Counted from the stretch's first letter, positions 15,501 to 22,926 are shown. The stretch: DNA of 60,000 bases from Antedon mediterranea (GCF_964355755.1 NC_092679.1:23996432-24056431); one strand, 5' to 3'. Translations and numbers: made by a program. Notes: generated by a model not told the origin, from the letters alone.

Positions 15501-18500
15501 GTATATTTATGAATTAACTCCTGAGACATCAAATGTCTTTAAATAGTTCTGTACGTGATTAAGTATACTGTTCTTTATATATTTTTAATAAACGATTTAT
15601 TATAAAAAAAATTTGAAAAAGTAATAAATATAATTTATATACAAAATTCATTTAATTCTGATAATTTAAATTAATAATAAAACAACAGCAAACATACACA
15701 TTAAAATATTATTTCTTTTTATATTAATATGATTGTGGTTGTAAGTAAAAATACATATAAATTAAAATTTCTTTTTTTTTTAAATAGAAATCATAATAAT
15801 AAATGAATTTGATTTTCACAGTGTTATATTATATTATAATGTTATATCTTATTATTATGTTGTATTCACTTAGTTATTTAATTTATACTATTTATTTATA
15901 CTTATTCAAAAAAATCAAAAGAATTGTATGTAACTACGGTATGTTATGTGGAAACAGGGAACAAAATTAAATTGTAGACCAATCAAATATTTTCTTGAAT
16001 ATATAAAAAGTACAAAATAATTTATATAATTAATAATTATGAATGAATAGGAACAGAATTAATTTATTTTATTTTCTTTATAAATTATTATTATTCACTT
16101 ATAGGAAATTTAAGTATGTTTACTATAAGTAATTTGAAAGAGGCAAAAAAGAAAACGATAGACCAATCACGAACAAATACTTTGTTGACAATGTCATTTT
16201 AAGAGTGTCACAAAGTATCGTGCTAACGCTATTTACACTTCCAGCTGGTCTTTTAAACCATTCATAAGCCAAAAAGAAAGACGAAATTAAACCAATAGTT
16301 TCTAGTGTTTGTACAATGACACAAAATATACGTTTATAAGAACAACCAAATTACAGTTGGTTTATCTATTGTTAAGTACTATATTTAGCTACCAGCTGCA
16401 TCTCTCTGTGCGTGTGCATAAGTGTGTGGAATTTTTTTTTTTATCATTGCTATTTTACTAGTCTTTTTATTCCATTTATAATTCCAATATTGTAGATGCA
16501 ATTATCATGCCTTAGGCAATGTGTCATTTAAAATTTGAATTTTTTTTTATTGTTTTGTTTTGTGAATGTAAGCTTGTAAAGATGCGTCACTTGAGAATTA
16601 ATTAAATTAATAAACAGCTGGACATATCAAATACAACTCGCTTTAAATGCCAATTAAATTGGTATCATTCACCGTTAAATTCAAAAGTTGCCATTTTTTT
16701 AAACACTTGTTAGCATGTCAGTATTTACAGGTTTATATGTGTATAAAGTTGCAACATGGAAAATACTTATAAATGAGTTCATTGTTGATGCTAATATTTT
16801 TGTAAATGCTTTTTTTTTTATATTTAGCACATGACTTTACTTAACAAAACCAGTTAGTTAAAACATCCAAATTGTGTAAAATGTTTAATTTCAAATGAAA
16901 TTTTGTTCAAATAATTTTGTCTAAAAATGTATTCTTTTATTTTTGCTAAAAAAGTTAATTATTTTCAAATAAGGCAATTTTATGTATTTTTTCCCCCTTA
17001 TTTTGTTCTTCCAAAATTTACAAGTTTTGTAAATTTTGAATTCTGTTCTACGTGGAAATTTTAAAATTAAAATTTACAATTTAAATAATGTCCCATTTAT
17101 CTTTTTATGTAATACTTGTTATTACTTTTTAATCCAATTTCAATGTATTTCTGGATTTATAATAAATAATAATATTACATGAACAGACTGTTTGAAACTT
17201 AACATAGAACGTGTAGCTTTGAAGAAAGAAGTGCCAATCTTGATAACATTATAACCAATCACAAGGAACCAACAACCTTTGAGGAATTCTCCGCCCAAGT
17301 GTTTGCGCCCTCACTCAGTCGTAACATCAAGCCAGGTAAACAATTTAATTTAGGCAATTGACCATTGCATTCACTATTGTAAGCACCACTGTGCCTGTTT
17401 AAATGAGAGCCATAGTAAATGGTACCATATTGAATAAAACCTAATATTGTAAAGGTAGTACTTTTTAAACAAAAAAAAAGGAAATTTGAACAGATAGACA
17501 TAGTCAAGACTTAAGTTCCATCAATAATTACAAAACCAAGCAAGAAATGCTTTTTTCTATCCTTATTATTATATAATAATTATTATTCAGAAGTCATTCA
17601 ATTTCTCAGATGTGAATTATTAATTTATGTTGTTTTTAAAGGTGTAAAATTCATTGTTGGCAATAAGCTGAAAGATCCAGATTCAGCCAGCTTAGCAGCA
17701 GCCATTCTTGATGCACAGATCAAAACAACAAAATCGCAGAAGTCATCTCGCTCCAACAGTATTGGTCATTTGGATAGCAGTACTAAAAACCGACGCAGTT
17801 ACCCTAAGCTTGTTCAGACTGTCAGTACAGCTGCTAGGACGGGCTTAAGCCAGCTAGGTAATAAAGTGTTATTTGTAATTGTTTCTAACCTGTAGCCTCC
17901 GATCAAGTATATTACGCCAGGCGATTCTCATACAGTATCATGTCTAAAACCACCAGTATCGTGGCTGCTAACTGCAACAGTCTAACAAATACCATGAACG
18001 CCTACATTTAAACTTACATTAAATCCATAACAATAAACAACAAAAATGGTAGGAGGAGAGGGTCGAAGCTGAACAACCCATAACGCTGAACAAGTGGATT
18101 TAAGAAAAAAATAGAGGGAGTCCAAGAGTACAATGAATTACCATGTCTGGCCCTCTTTTTCTTTCTCTTAGTGGCATCTACCCATGACATGTTGATAATC
18201 ACATATCCATTTCTTTATTTCTATTCTCTTCTATAACTTTTTTGTCTCTGTTAAACTTTGCGCAATAAAAGACAAGATATTCAAAAATAATTTCTTTGAG
18301 TGTTTTAATAATCAATACATACAGTGTTTCTAATTTGTTTGATCTGATTTAGTTTTTTTGGCTTACTGTAAGTATAGAGTTGCATTTACGATAATTTTGC
18401 AATGAACTCTTAGTTAAATGATCATGCTTCTATTTACCAGCTCTGCCTTACATTTAGAGTAGTTACTGAGATTACAATAACAATCATACTTTGAAACTAT

Positions 18501-19113
18501 AATATAGATATTGGTATATTTGATTGATTGTTGAGCTGCAGGTTCTTGGCGTTTAATGCCATTTCATCATCTTTATGATCTTATGTACTTTTTTCTCTTT
18601 TCAACAGGTAAAATTGCAAACCAAAATCAAATTGAAATATTTGTTTTTGTCTTTTGGGTTCTTCCCTCCAACTATTATTACTTACCAATAGTTATTACAT
18701 ATTTGAACTTACAATTTTATACCAACTTACACAGATGAGCGGTCATTTTTTAAAGAAGTTTTTTATAAAAATCTGTATGCAATCTTTATTTTTCAAATTG
18801 AAATATAATTGTATATAATATTATTTTATGTAGCATTATTTGCTTTATTTCCTCATAATAAACTTATTTTTCTTTTTTTAAATTGTTTGGATGTACACTT
18901 TTTAAATTACTTGTGTTTTTTTTAATAGGCAAGGTAACTGAAGACCGAACAAAAATAGACGATAAGGGACCAGTTGAGTTTACCAATTCAGCACCGGGGG
19001 ACACGTATGCACCCTTTCCGAAAGGCCGTACCAAATCTAAACGAGTAGTCTCTAACAATTCATCAGAAGTAACGCCACCAGAAAGCCCGACATCTAAAGG
19101 GTTCAAAGTTTAA
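425..19113 (+). CDS. RALGAPA: Ral GTPase-activating protein subunit alpha, C-terminal 16 exons (partial gene)
   Basis: This is the catalytic alpha subunit of the RalGAP complex, which stimulates GTP hydrolysis on RalA/RalB and acts in the cytoplasm with the beta subunit. Sixteen exons join in frame: 425-543, 1119-1299, 1578-1648, 1847-2056, 2207-2360, 2727-2878, 3204-3385, 3824-3931, 4439-4510, 4960-5083, 8682-8834, 8924-9082, 11214-11341, 17217-17335, 17642-17857 and 18929-19113. All introns are GT-AG and all phases agree, giving about 776 residues and a TAA stop. The family is about 1,900-2,000 residues long, so roughly 1,200 N-terminal residues lie outside the window. The Rap/Ran-GAP domain spans about 4960-17335. 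It contains HLGND, whose Asn is the family's catalytic 'Asn thumb', then [17 protein letters not shown] and [12 protein letters not shown]. These motifs favour RALGAPA over TSC2 or RALGAPB. Exon-level calls rest on family resemblance from memory plus phase consistency. Introns 10, 12 and 13 are large and repeat-rich. Confidence 0.95.
590..905 (+). mobile_element. 5S rRNA-derived SINE (SINE3 type) with Deu-like domain
   Basis: Positions about 600-690 resemble an animal 5S rRNA gene. ACCGGTTCT is followed by GATCACCAAAGTTAGC, and TGATGGGAGG lies further on, as in the 5S internal promoter region. The next part contains CCTTGTCCTTC and GATGGGACGTAAAGCC, which resemble the central 'Deu' domain known from deuterostome SINEs. 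The copy sits in a RALGAPA intron and is diverged. The assignment rests on remembered consensus sequences, not on an alignment. Confidence 0.7.
941..1130 (+). repeat. 48-bp tandem repeat containing a 3' splice site, ~4 copies
   Basis: Units of 47-48 bp each hold TGTATTGTGTTATGATGACC, a pyrimidine-rich CTTGTTTTCTTGTAG and the start of the exon (GTTGTCCA). AG dinucleotides fall at 974-975, 1022-1023, 1070-1071 and 1117-1118. The last one is the functional acceptor of RALGAPA exon 2. The first unit has TGTAGATTG instead of TGTAGGTTG. Confidence 0.95.
1119..1299 (+). CDS. RALGAPA: RALGAPA coding exon 2 of window
   Basis: Sixty codons plus one base, beginning VVQSVAEG and containing [16 protein letters not shown], a recognisable RALGAPA segment. 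The acceptor TTCTTGTAG is the last of four tandem copies of the same acceptor (AG at 975, 1023, 1071 and 1118). Only this copy gives an open frame. The donor is GTATTC. Confidence 0.93.
1578..1648 (+). CDS. RALGAPA: RALGAPA coding exon 3 of window
   Basis: The acceptor is GTCACAG and the donor is a strong GTAAGTG. The exon completes a Gly codon and then gives 23 codons including [18 protein letters not shown]. It starts in phase 1 and ends in phase 0, matching both neighbours. Confidence 0.9.
1847..2056 (+). CDS. RALGAPA: RALGAPA coding exon 4 of window
   Basis: Exactly 70 codons between CTACAG and GTTAGT. They contain [14 protein letters not shown] and [17 protein letters not shown], both characteristic of the RALGAPA family upstream of the GAP domain. 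Confidence 0.95.
2207..2360 (+). CDS. RALGAPA: RALGAPA coding exon 5 of window
   Basis: Fifty-one codons plus one base between GTGCAG and GTGAGA. They contain [19 protein letters not shown], close to the vertebrate family segment. The 3' part is Pro/Thr-rich ([13 protein letters not shown]) and probably a flexible linker. Confidence 0.95.
2361..2726 (+). other. RALGAPA intron 5 of window
   Basis: A 366-bp non-coding stretch. I see a pyrimidine-rich part near 2515-2620 and no repeat or gene. Confidence 0.6.
2727..2878 (+). CDS. RALGAPA: RALGAPA coding exon 6 of window
   Basis: The exon completes a Gly codon and then gives 50 codons between TGTCAG and GTTAAT. The sequence is low in conserved motifs, rich in Ser, Thr, Pro and acidic residues, and ends CDMIDE just before the LLQYLGYTS segment of the next exon. 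Confidence 0.88.
2936..3050 (+). mobile_element. MITE, TCTACACTATC family, damaged copy
   Basis: It begins AAAGCTCTGTATACACGATC, close to the family terminus AAAGCTCTGTCTACACTATC, followed by the family core (GTGATGT, CCCAAATATGGTAGTGATAT). The right terminal repeat cannot be found, so the copy is truncated. It lies in a RALGAPA intron. Confidence 0.75.
3204..3385 (+). CDS. RALGAPA: RALGAPA coding exon 7 of window
   Basis: Sixty codons plus two bases between TTGTATAG and GTAAAT. It begins [20 protein letters not shown], strongly family-like, and ends in a charged stretch ([12 protein letters not shown]) leading into exon 8. Confidence 0.94.
3386..3823 (+). other. RALGAPA intron 7 of window
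   Basis: A 438-bp AT-rich intron. No gene or recognisable repeat was seen. Confidence 0.6.
3824..3931 (+). CDS. RALGAPA: RALGAPA coding exon 8 of window
   Basis: Between ATTTCAG and GTAATT. It encodes [16 protein letters not shown] and ends NWEKR, matching the family helix region before the GAP domain. The internal ATG is not a start, because the frame continues from exon 7. Confidence 0.94.
3932..4438 (+). other. RALGAPA intron 8 of window
   Basis: A 507-bp intron. An open frame at 4036-4296 has no family-like sequence and conflicts with the exon structure, so it is treated as chance. Confidence 0.55.
4439..4510 (+). CDS. RALGAPA: RALGAPA coding exon 9 of window
   Basis: A short 72-base exon between ATCAACAG and GTAAGT. 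It encodes [18 protein letters not shown] followed by a split Cys codon, which leads directly into the RETHKIA segment of the GAP domain. Confidence 0.95.
4650..4905 (+). mobile_element. Possible LINE 3' end fragment
   Basis: T-rich sequence is followed by GGTACCAAGCTTGATTAGC, a CTACCTTTTGTATTAAATTG stretch and GATACAATAAAGAA. This order resembles the 3' untranslated end of CR1/L2-like non-LTR elements with an AATAAA-type tail. There is no coding part, so the assignment is weak. Confidence 0.35.
4960..5083 (+). CDS. RALGAPA: RALGAPA coding exon 10 of window (GAP domain start)
   Basis: Between TTTTCAG and GTGAGT. It encodes [20 protein letters not shown] and [11 protein letters not shown], the first strand-helix block of the Rap/Ran-GAP domain. 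Confidence 0.97.
5160..5500 (+). repeat. Degenerate ~95-bp repeats with 'TAGTGCCCTCTA' motif
   Basis: Two diverged copies (about 5167-5225 and 5256-5312) share GGAAAGTG, GGTTCTAAATAGTGCCCTCT and related sequence. Related CCCTC-GCTGTTTGG-CATGCTTTCATAAAGTC pieces recur at 5328-5365 and 5449-5485. The repeats lie in RALGAPA intron 10. Confidence 0.55.
6040..7140 (+). repeat. Very AT-rich degenerate satellite, period ~150 bp
   Basis: Landmarks recur about every 130-165 bp: a TTGCTTTAA/AGTGCTT box near 6068, 6219, 6352, 6506, 6685 and 6811, followed by TACATAAAGATTTTTT-like, ACAAATAATAGAATTT-like and CATACATAGACTAGATAAAA-like boxes. Alternate units look more alike than neighbours, which hints at a two-unit higher-order repeat. 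It lies in RALGAPA intron 10. I see no coding potential. Confidence 0.65.
7372..7507 (+). mobile_element. MITE, TCTACACTATC family, full copy
   Basis: The left end GCCCTGTCTACACTATCAAA and the right end TTTGATAGTGTAGACAGAAC form terminal inverted repeats of about 20 bp around a ~95-bp core (GTGCCCATATATGGACATG). There is no open frame, so this is a non-autonomous DNA transposon. TTAA follows the right end. Confidence 0.9.
7510..8681 (+). other. RALGAPA intron 10, 3' part
   Basis: AT-rich intronic sequence with short A/T runs and an (AAT)n stretch near 8325-8345. No exon with the right phase and no repeat family was seen. Confidence 0.55.
8682..8834 (+). CDS. RALGAPA: RALGAPA coding exon 11 of window (GAP domain)
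   Basis: Exactly 51 codons between AATAG and GTAAGT. They encode [20 protein letters not shown] and the strand [13 protein letters not shown] of the GAP core. The exon is separated from exon 10 by a 3.6-kb repeat-filled intron. Confidence 0.97.
8924..9082 (+). CDS. RALGAPA: RALGAPA coding exon 12 of window (catalytic exon)
   Basis: Fifty-three codons between TTTTTTGCAG and GTATGT. It begins [20 protein letters not shown]. The AAT codon at 8939-8941 encodes the Asn that in Rap/Ran-GAP proteins acts as the catalytic 'Asn thumb', so the enzyme is predicted to be active. EFGDV and IVIYP follow. Confidence 0.98.
9083..10498 (+). other. RALGAPA intron 12, 5' part
   Basis: AT-rich intronic sequence. 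Loose GGAAAGTGCTTTG motifs recur near 10080 and 10268, and GAGGGCGCTAT/GAGGGTGCTAT motifs near 10345-10385, recalling the repeats in intron 10. No gene was seen. Confidence 0.5.
10499..11115 (+). mobile_element. 5'-truncated non-LTR retrotransposon (CR1/L2-like) C-terminal remnant
   Basis: An open frame at 10510-10827 (105 codons) resembles the extreme C-terminus of CR1/L2-type reverse transcriptases: [20 protein letters not shown], then [24 protein letters not shown] and [10 protein letters not shown]. About 280 bp of 3' untranslated sequence follows (ACCCCATTGGAAATGGGCTGG) and ends in AATAAATTCAATCAATCAAT, a short tandem tail typical of these elements. The reverse-transcriptase core and endonuclease are missing, so it is a dead fragment in RALGAPA intron 12. 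Confidence 0.8.
11214..11341 (+). CDS. RALGAPA: RALGAPA coding exon 13 of window (GAP domain)
   Basis: Forty-two codons plus two bases after CCGTTTCAG. They encode [20 protein letters not shown] and a helix ending IPLYQK. The donor GTATCC is the weakest in the gene, but it gives the correct phase to join TTYEER-type sequence in exon 14. Confidence 0.95.
11342..12181 (+). other. RALGAPA intron 13, 5' part
   Basis: Intronic sequence after the exon with the weak GTATCC donor. An open frame at 11422-11649 looks like nothing I know and has no supporting splice sites. The rest is A/T-rich. Confidence 0.5.
12182..12574 (+). repeat. 62-bp minisatellite, ~6 copies
   Basis: Units repeat every 62 bp with few changes. 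Key pieces are TAATGCTAGCATTATGAGAT, GGGTTATGGGATGGTTATAA and CCTATGATTCATGCCCTACT. The last unit is rearranged near 12530. Low divergence suggests recent expansion. Confidence 0.97.
12575..17216 (+). other. RALGAPA intron 13, 3' part: unique sequence with less AT-rich islands
   Basis: I found no exon or clear transposon in this 4.6-kb stretch. Less AT-rich islands stand out at about 13140-13520, 14100-14400, 15180-15560 and 16130-16420. They hold transcription-factor-like motifs such as CAGCTG (near 16244, 16394 and 16615), CAAGGTCA (13280), CACTTAATTAGG (15280) and several TAAT cores. They are candidates for conserved enhancers, but this rests only on composition and motif reading. A perfect 28-bp palindrome sits near 14848-14875. 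Confidence 0.4.
17217..17335 (+). CDS. RALGAPA: RALGAPA coding exon 14 of window (end of GAP domain)
   Basis: The split codon from exon 13 is completed as Phe, then [20 protein letters not shown] and [13 protein letters not shown] follow, the last conserved block of the family. The exon lies after a 5.9-kb intron. The acceptor is GTGTAG and the donor is GTAAAC. Confidence 0.95.
17336..17641 (+). other. RALGAPA intron 14 of window
   Basis: A 306-bp intron. An open frame on the opposite strand at 17259-17507 overlaps exon 14 and is a chance shadow. A short ATTATTATATAATAATTAT palindrome lies near 17565-17585. Confidence 0.6.
17642..17857 (+). CDS. RALGAPA: RALGAPA coding exon 15 of window (C-terminal tail)
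   Basis: In phase with exon 14, 71 codons between TTTTTAAAG and GTAATA. The sequence starts [20 protein letters not shown] and becomes basic and Ser-rich ([15 protein letters not shown]). It lies beyond the conserved GAP domain and I recognise no domain in it. Confidence 0.88.
18020..18300 (+). repeat. Dispersed repeat copy ('TTAGTGGCATCTAC' family)
   Basis: The segment from about 18150 to 18290 (TTTTTCTTTCTCTTAGTGGC, ATCTACCC, TTGATAATCACA, TTCTCTTCTATAACTTTTTT, GCAATAAAAGACAAGATATT) reappears with minor changes at 20655-20780. It is therefore an interspersed repeat present twice in this window. The sequence upstream (18020-18150) may belong to the same element. Confidence 0.7.
18301..18928 (+). 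other. RALGAPA intron 15, 3' part
   Basis: AT-rich intronic DNA. A possible acceptor CAACAG near 18608 is followed by a frame that soon turns into low-complexity residues, so no exon is called. Confidence 0.5.
18929..19113 (+). CDS. RALGAPA: RALGAPA terminal coding exon
   Basis: After TTTAATAG, 60 codons and a TAA stop. The exon is polar and Pro/Ser-rich, including [14 protein letters not shown] at the very end. SP and TP pairs could be phosphorylation sites (inference). Phase agrees with exon 15. Confidence 0.88.
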
Positions 19114-19900
19114 TGGTAGTTTTATCTTGTTCTTTTTACCATACCATTTTATTTTAATTATATTATATATATTTCAAATTTATTTATTTATAGCAATTCT
19201 AGTTTTCTGTGTCAACTTTACAGCAACAAATATTTGTTAAAACTCTGTCTACACTATCAAACTTTATGTGACAAAAAAAACTGAGGTGTCCCATATGAAC
19301 ACAATGACATCATATCACTACCAGATTTGGACACATCACATTTTTTTGTCAAACTAGACAGAGCTTTTGGACCCAAAATTAATTTCAATGTAACCTTTTA
19401 CATTTTACAACAGAAATTTTAAAAACACATTTACTTCACGGACAGCTAGCAAATAGAAATTTATGTTCAAAGAAAAGTAACAGAGCCCTCACTGATATAT
19501 ACTAATTAATACATTGAATTTAAATTCATAGGAGAATAGCCTGACTTGCAGCCTACTTAGGTGACTTGCACACTGGTATAAACGACACTGTCTACAATTG
19601 CCAAATTACATAAAAGATGAAAAACAAAACTCATACAAAAAAAAGATAAACCATTGTACTCACTCACCCAGTTACATTTATAGAATCATATTTTCTTTCT
19701 TTTTTTTAACTAATGCAAAGATTAAATTAATTTTTAAAATAAAAAAACAAATCAATTAAAAAAAATTTATATTTTAATTTAATTTATTTCAGAATTATTC
19801 TATGAACTTTTATATGAAACAACTATACATTCTCTAGTATTATTATTCTGATTAAGTTCATGTTATATTAAGTAACTCTATTGTCACAAGCAAAATAAAT
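19114..19900 (+). other. RALGAPA: Probable RALGAPA 3' untranslated region
   Basis: Non-coding sequence after the stop. Candidate AATAAA polyadenylation signals lie at about 19738 and 19894. A MITE copy (19239-19366) would sit inside the UTR. No transcript evidence is available, so the end point is a guess. Confidence 0.4.
19239..19366 (+). mobile_element. MITE, TCTACACTATC family
   Basis: The left end AAAACTCTGTCTACACTATC and the right end GTCAAACTAGACAGAGCTT enclose the family core (TGACATCATATCACTACCAG). The right inverted repeat has lost part of TTTGATAGTG. It is located just downstream of the RALGAPA stop, probably in the 3' UTR. Confidence 0.85.
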
Positions 19901-20195
19901 TATCATAACATCAGCATTGTCACTAGATTTTCCAGATATAGTAATGCATTATAAATGATTCATTGAAAAATGTATATCAATACCGGATGCACTTATGAAA
20001 TGATCATAGATTATTAAAACACTTTTTTTTTCATGGTATTTGAATTGAGGGCGCTCTACCAAACTGACCATCAATTTGGATCTCCACCATGTTGATGTGA
20101 AACATTTAATATTTTAATTACAATTTAAATTAATTTAATTTCCACTGCACATACAATATGTCAAGTACAAAGAATAGAAGAACCTTGTTTGGTCA
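19900..20195. other. Intergenic, no gene seen
   Basis: AT-rich sequence between the end of RALGAPA and the degenerate array that follows. Nothing else is recognised. Confidence 0.5.
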
Positions 20196-20199
20196 TTGA

Positions 20200-20785
20200 C
20201 ATCTCTTGGTCTTTATATTAGTGACCTCTATTCATAGTTTGTTTGCTAAAATCAGAACTACATCACCTTCCCTTTCTGTTAGATCTACTAAAAACGGATT
20301 GATCTCCACCTGTTTCCATAGCGACAACTTGTGGAAGAGCAACTATCATGTTCCTTTTCTCCTTGTGATATCTACTCGCAACAGACTGGTTACCACGGAC
20401 CTAAACCTCTTCCTATTCGTCTTATAGGCATCTACTCTTTTAGTGGCATCTACTCGTTGAAAACTGGTCAGCGCAGATCATCACCTCTTTCTCTTCCTCT
20501 TAGTCGCATCTACAGTACTTGTTTCAGATTCATATCTACAGTATCATATTCAGACCTCAACCTCTGTCACTTCCTTTTAGAGTGACTCGCATCTACTCGT
20601 TTCTCTTAGTGACGTCTATTTGTAAACAGTTACATGGTCTTCGCCTCTTTTTCTTTCTTTTAGTGGCATCTACTTGTAAGATATTGATAATCACAAATTC
20701 ATTTATTTATTTCAATTCTCTTCTATAACTTTTTTACTTTGTTGAACTTTGCACAATAAAAGACTAGATATTCAAATTAGTTTTT
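20200..20785 (+). repeat. Degenerate ~60-65-bp tandem repeats ('TTAGTGGCATCTACTCGT')
   Basis: At least seven diverged units each contain TTAGTGGCATCTACTCGT-like sequence, a CAGACTGGTTACCACGGAC-like part and ACCTCTTTCTCTTCCTCTTA. The unit starting near 20655 continues into a 3' region matching 18150-18290. Several open frames at 20206-20728 are by-products of the repeats. Confidence 0.75.
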
Positions 20786-21518
20786 TTGGAGCCATGTTAC
20801 GATCAACTTAAATATTTACATTTGTCATAAAAAGCAAATGTTATTTATTTAGTCTACTTAATGCATTGGTATTGTTTATGTTTATCTGTTATAGAAATAA
20901 TTTACATTGTAATGTAGAAAAATCAATGAAAATCAGTATTCAGGACATCATTATCTATATTTGCTGATGATAATGAATTGTAATGAACTAATTTATGATT
21001 GGTAATTAATGTTTTATCATGTAATTAATTTAAAATGTAACAAAGAACTTGTGTAGTGTTAGAACGTTGCTATCTTAATTCCTTGTGAAAAGGTTGAGTG
21101 TACTAAATTTGCTTTCTTTGGAGACTTTGGATTATGTATACATTGGATTGCAGTTACTGCAGTAGCTACATTCTTCACTCAAATATTAGTTTGTTCCAAG
21201 TTTTTTGAGACACTGAGTTACTGCAATAAATGTGTATGATTACCAAATAAGGGCTTGCTAAATCATTTCATAAACAGGTTGATGAGTATACAAAATATGA
21301 TTACTGCAGTAACTATAAACATGGTCACTTATATGGTAGCTTCTATACCTAATTCTCAGCATAATTTCGGACATGTAACTTACATTTTATATAGTCAGTA
21401 CACATAAAACTAGGACAAACGTATAGATGTACTGTATCTGTTCACTTAGCTGTTTGTGTTTTTCAAATTAAATTTTCAATAAATCAGTGTTAGGAAAACC
21501 TGAAAAACCATGAATTTT
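20786..21518. other. Intergenic, no gene seen
   Basis: AT-rich unique-looking sequence. Recurrent GTTACTGCAGTAACTA-like palindromic words occur near 21155, 21220 and 21300, without clear periodicity. Confidence 0.45.
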
Positions 21519-21562
21519 ACGTACGTCCTTGCATTGCGTCGATAGTGGGAACCAAGCTTAAA
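21519..21562 (-). mobile_element. Solo terminal half of 'GGTTCCCACTAG' MITE
   Basis: GTACGTCCTTGCATTGCGTC followed by GATAGTGGGAACCAAGCTT matches the right terminus of the MITE at 25716-25856. No partner repeat lies nearby, so it is a fragment. Confidence 0.75.
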
Positions 21563-22440
21563 GAGCGCGTAATAAATGTTCGTTATTATTATACCCAGTA
21601 CTCACACATAACTTTGACATGTTGCTGATTTCATATCTAGACCTATATATTGTTAATTATTTACTTTGACAAATTTTGTAAAATGCGGTCATAATACCAC
21701 ACATAAAATATTTATCTTTCATGATGAGTAACGCAGTAGTTTGCATTTTAATATACTTCATACTTGGAAAAATTATTTTATCATATTTCGAAAAATAATT
21801 TTAGTCTGCCGTCCTTTTCGTTTTTAAATAGCCAAGGCTATATACATATATCAAAATAACTGTACTATCAATTGTTAGATTAACGTGTTTTCTTAGAAAT
21901 ATATAGTCTATTTATTTGTATATTCCTTTACCATATTATACACTATATACCGGTATTTACGCATTAAATTTTTTTAAAAATAATAATAATTATTTCTCAA
22001 TCACTCGTTATTATACAACATTTATTAATTTTACTTTTCTTTTATTTTATACATGTTTTACCAACATAAAAATCAGCAATATATTTTATAATTGCTAATA
22101 ATATACAACACAAATATCTGTAAATATTATTTATTACTGTATAGATAGTGGTTAACGTTTATTACTGTATAGATAGTGGTTAACGTTTTCTATCAAAGAA
22201 AAAAAATGTAATAATGTAAACATAGCATTTATGATAATTTGTATGATGAGAATTTAAATAATTTTAGTTTTTATTTTAAAATGTCTTTAGCAAACAATTA
22301 TCACCTTGTTTAAAGTTTTATCACTATATAAATTGGTACTGCATTTTGATATGTTTTATATTTTATTAGTTTTCCGATGTACATTCATTTAGGGGTGCTC
22401 GAAATGTATGTATGTATGTTGTTAACTAACTCCACATTCT
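21563..22440. other. Intergenic, no gene seen
   Basis: Very AT-rich. It holds a 2-copy direct repeat (TTTATTACTGTATAGATAGT, about 22130-22190) and otherwise nothing recognisable. Confidence 0.5.
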
Positions 22441-22460
22441 GTGCCAACAGATGACTAGAC

Positions 22461-22580
22461 GCTCGTCTTGGCACTAATCGGGCCATTTAGCAGGCTAAAG
22501 GCCAATTTACACAGGCGAGCCTCGTCTTGGCACTAATCGGGCCATTTAGCAGGCTAAAGGCCAATTTACACAGGCGAGCG
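22461..22580 (+). repeat. 59-bp direct duplication across a MITE terminus
   Basis: CTCGTCTTGGCACTAATCGG, then GCCATTTAGCAGGCTAAAGG and CCAATTTACACAGGCGAGC, occur twice at a 59-bp offset (22462 and 22521). The second copy runs into the left terminal repeat of the MITE at 22556-22926. Confidence 0.9.
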
Positions 22581-22926
22581 CTAACGGTAATACAAATATA
22601 GAATCTTTATTCATTATGACCATTTACACAAAACTTGGAGAGGACGGGCTGTTGCCGCTCAGGATAGATGCAGATTATATGTGGGACAAGCTACGCGGTT
22701 TTCCGCTAATGCTTGGTTCCCACTAGCGACGCAATCTACGCAACGTAAGAAAATGTTCTTCTAATCATTGCGTTTGCCCCCGCCAGCGTGAAATCAAACA
22801 TGCGATGTTTGCAGCACTGTTGCGTCGTCGGTTCCCACTTGTGATTACGCAATACAGTACTTTGCATCGATACGTCGCTGCGAACCACGCTTTACCGTTA
22901 CCGCTCGTCTGTGTAAATTGGCCTTA
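22556..22926 (+). mobile_element. MITE with 'AAAGGCCAATTTACACAGGCGA' type ends, ~371 bp
   Basis: The left end (AAAGGCCAATTTACACAGG, then CGAGCGCTAACGGTAA) and the right end (TTACCGTTACCGCTCGTC, then TGTGTAAATTGGCCTTA) are inverted repeats of about 35 bp with few mismatches. The interior holds a diverged 'GGTTCCCACTAGCGACGCAA' MITE-like piece (22709-22890), suggesting nested insertion. No transposase was seen. The 60-codon frame inside is not considered a gene. Confidence 0.85.

Noticed and set aside
18609-18738. Extra RALGAPA exon after CAACAG
   Set aside because: The frame is hydrophobic low-complexity sequence and would break the good phase match between exons 15 and 16.
425-19113. TSC2 or RALGAPB instead of RALGAPA
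   Set aside because: The blocks [24 protein letters not shown] and the upstream LVNHL and SGKYSWD segments fit the RALGAPA subfamily rather than other Rap/Ran-GAP proteins.
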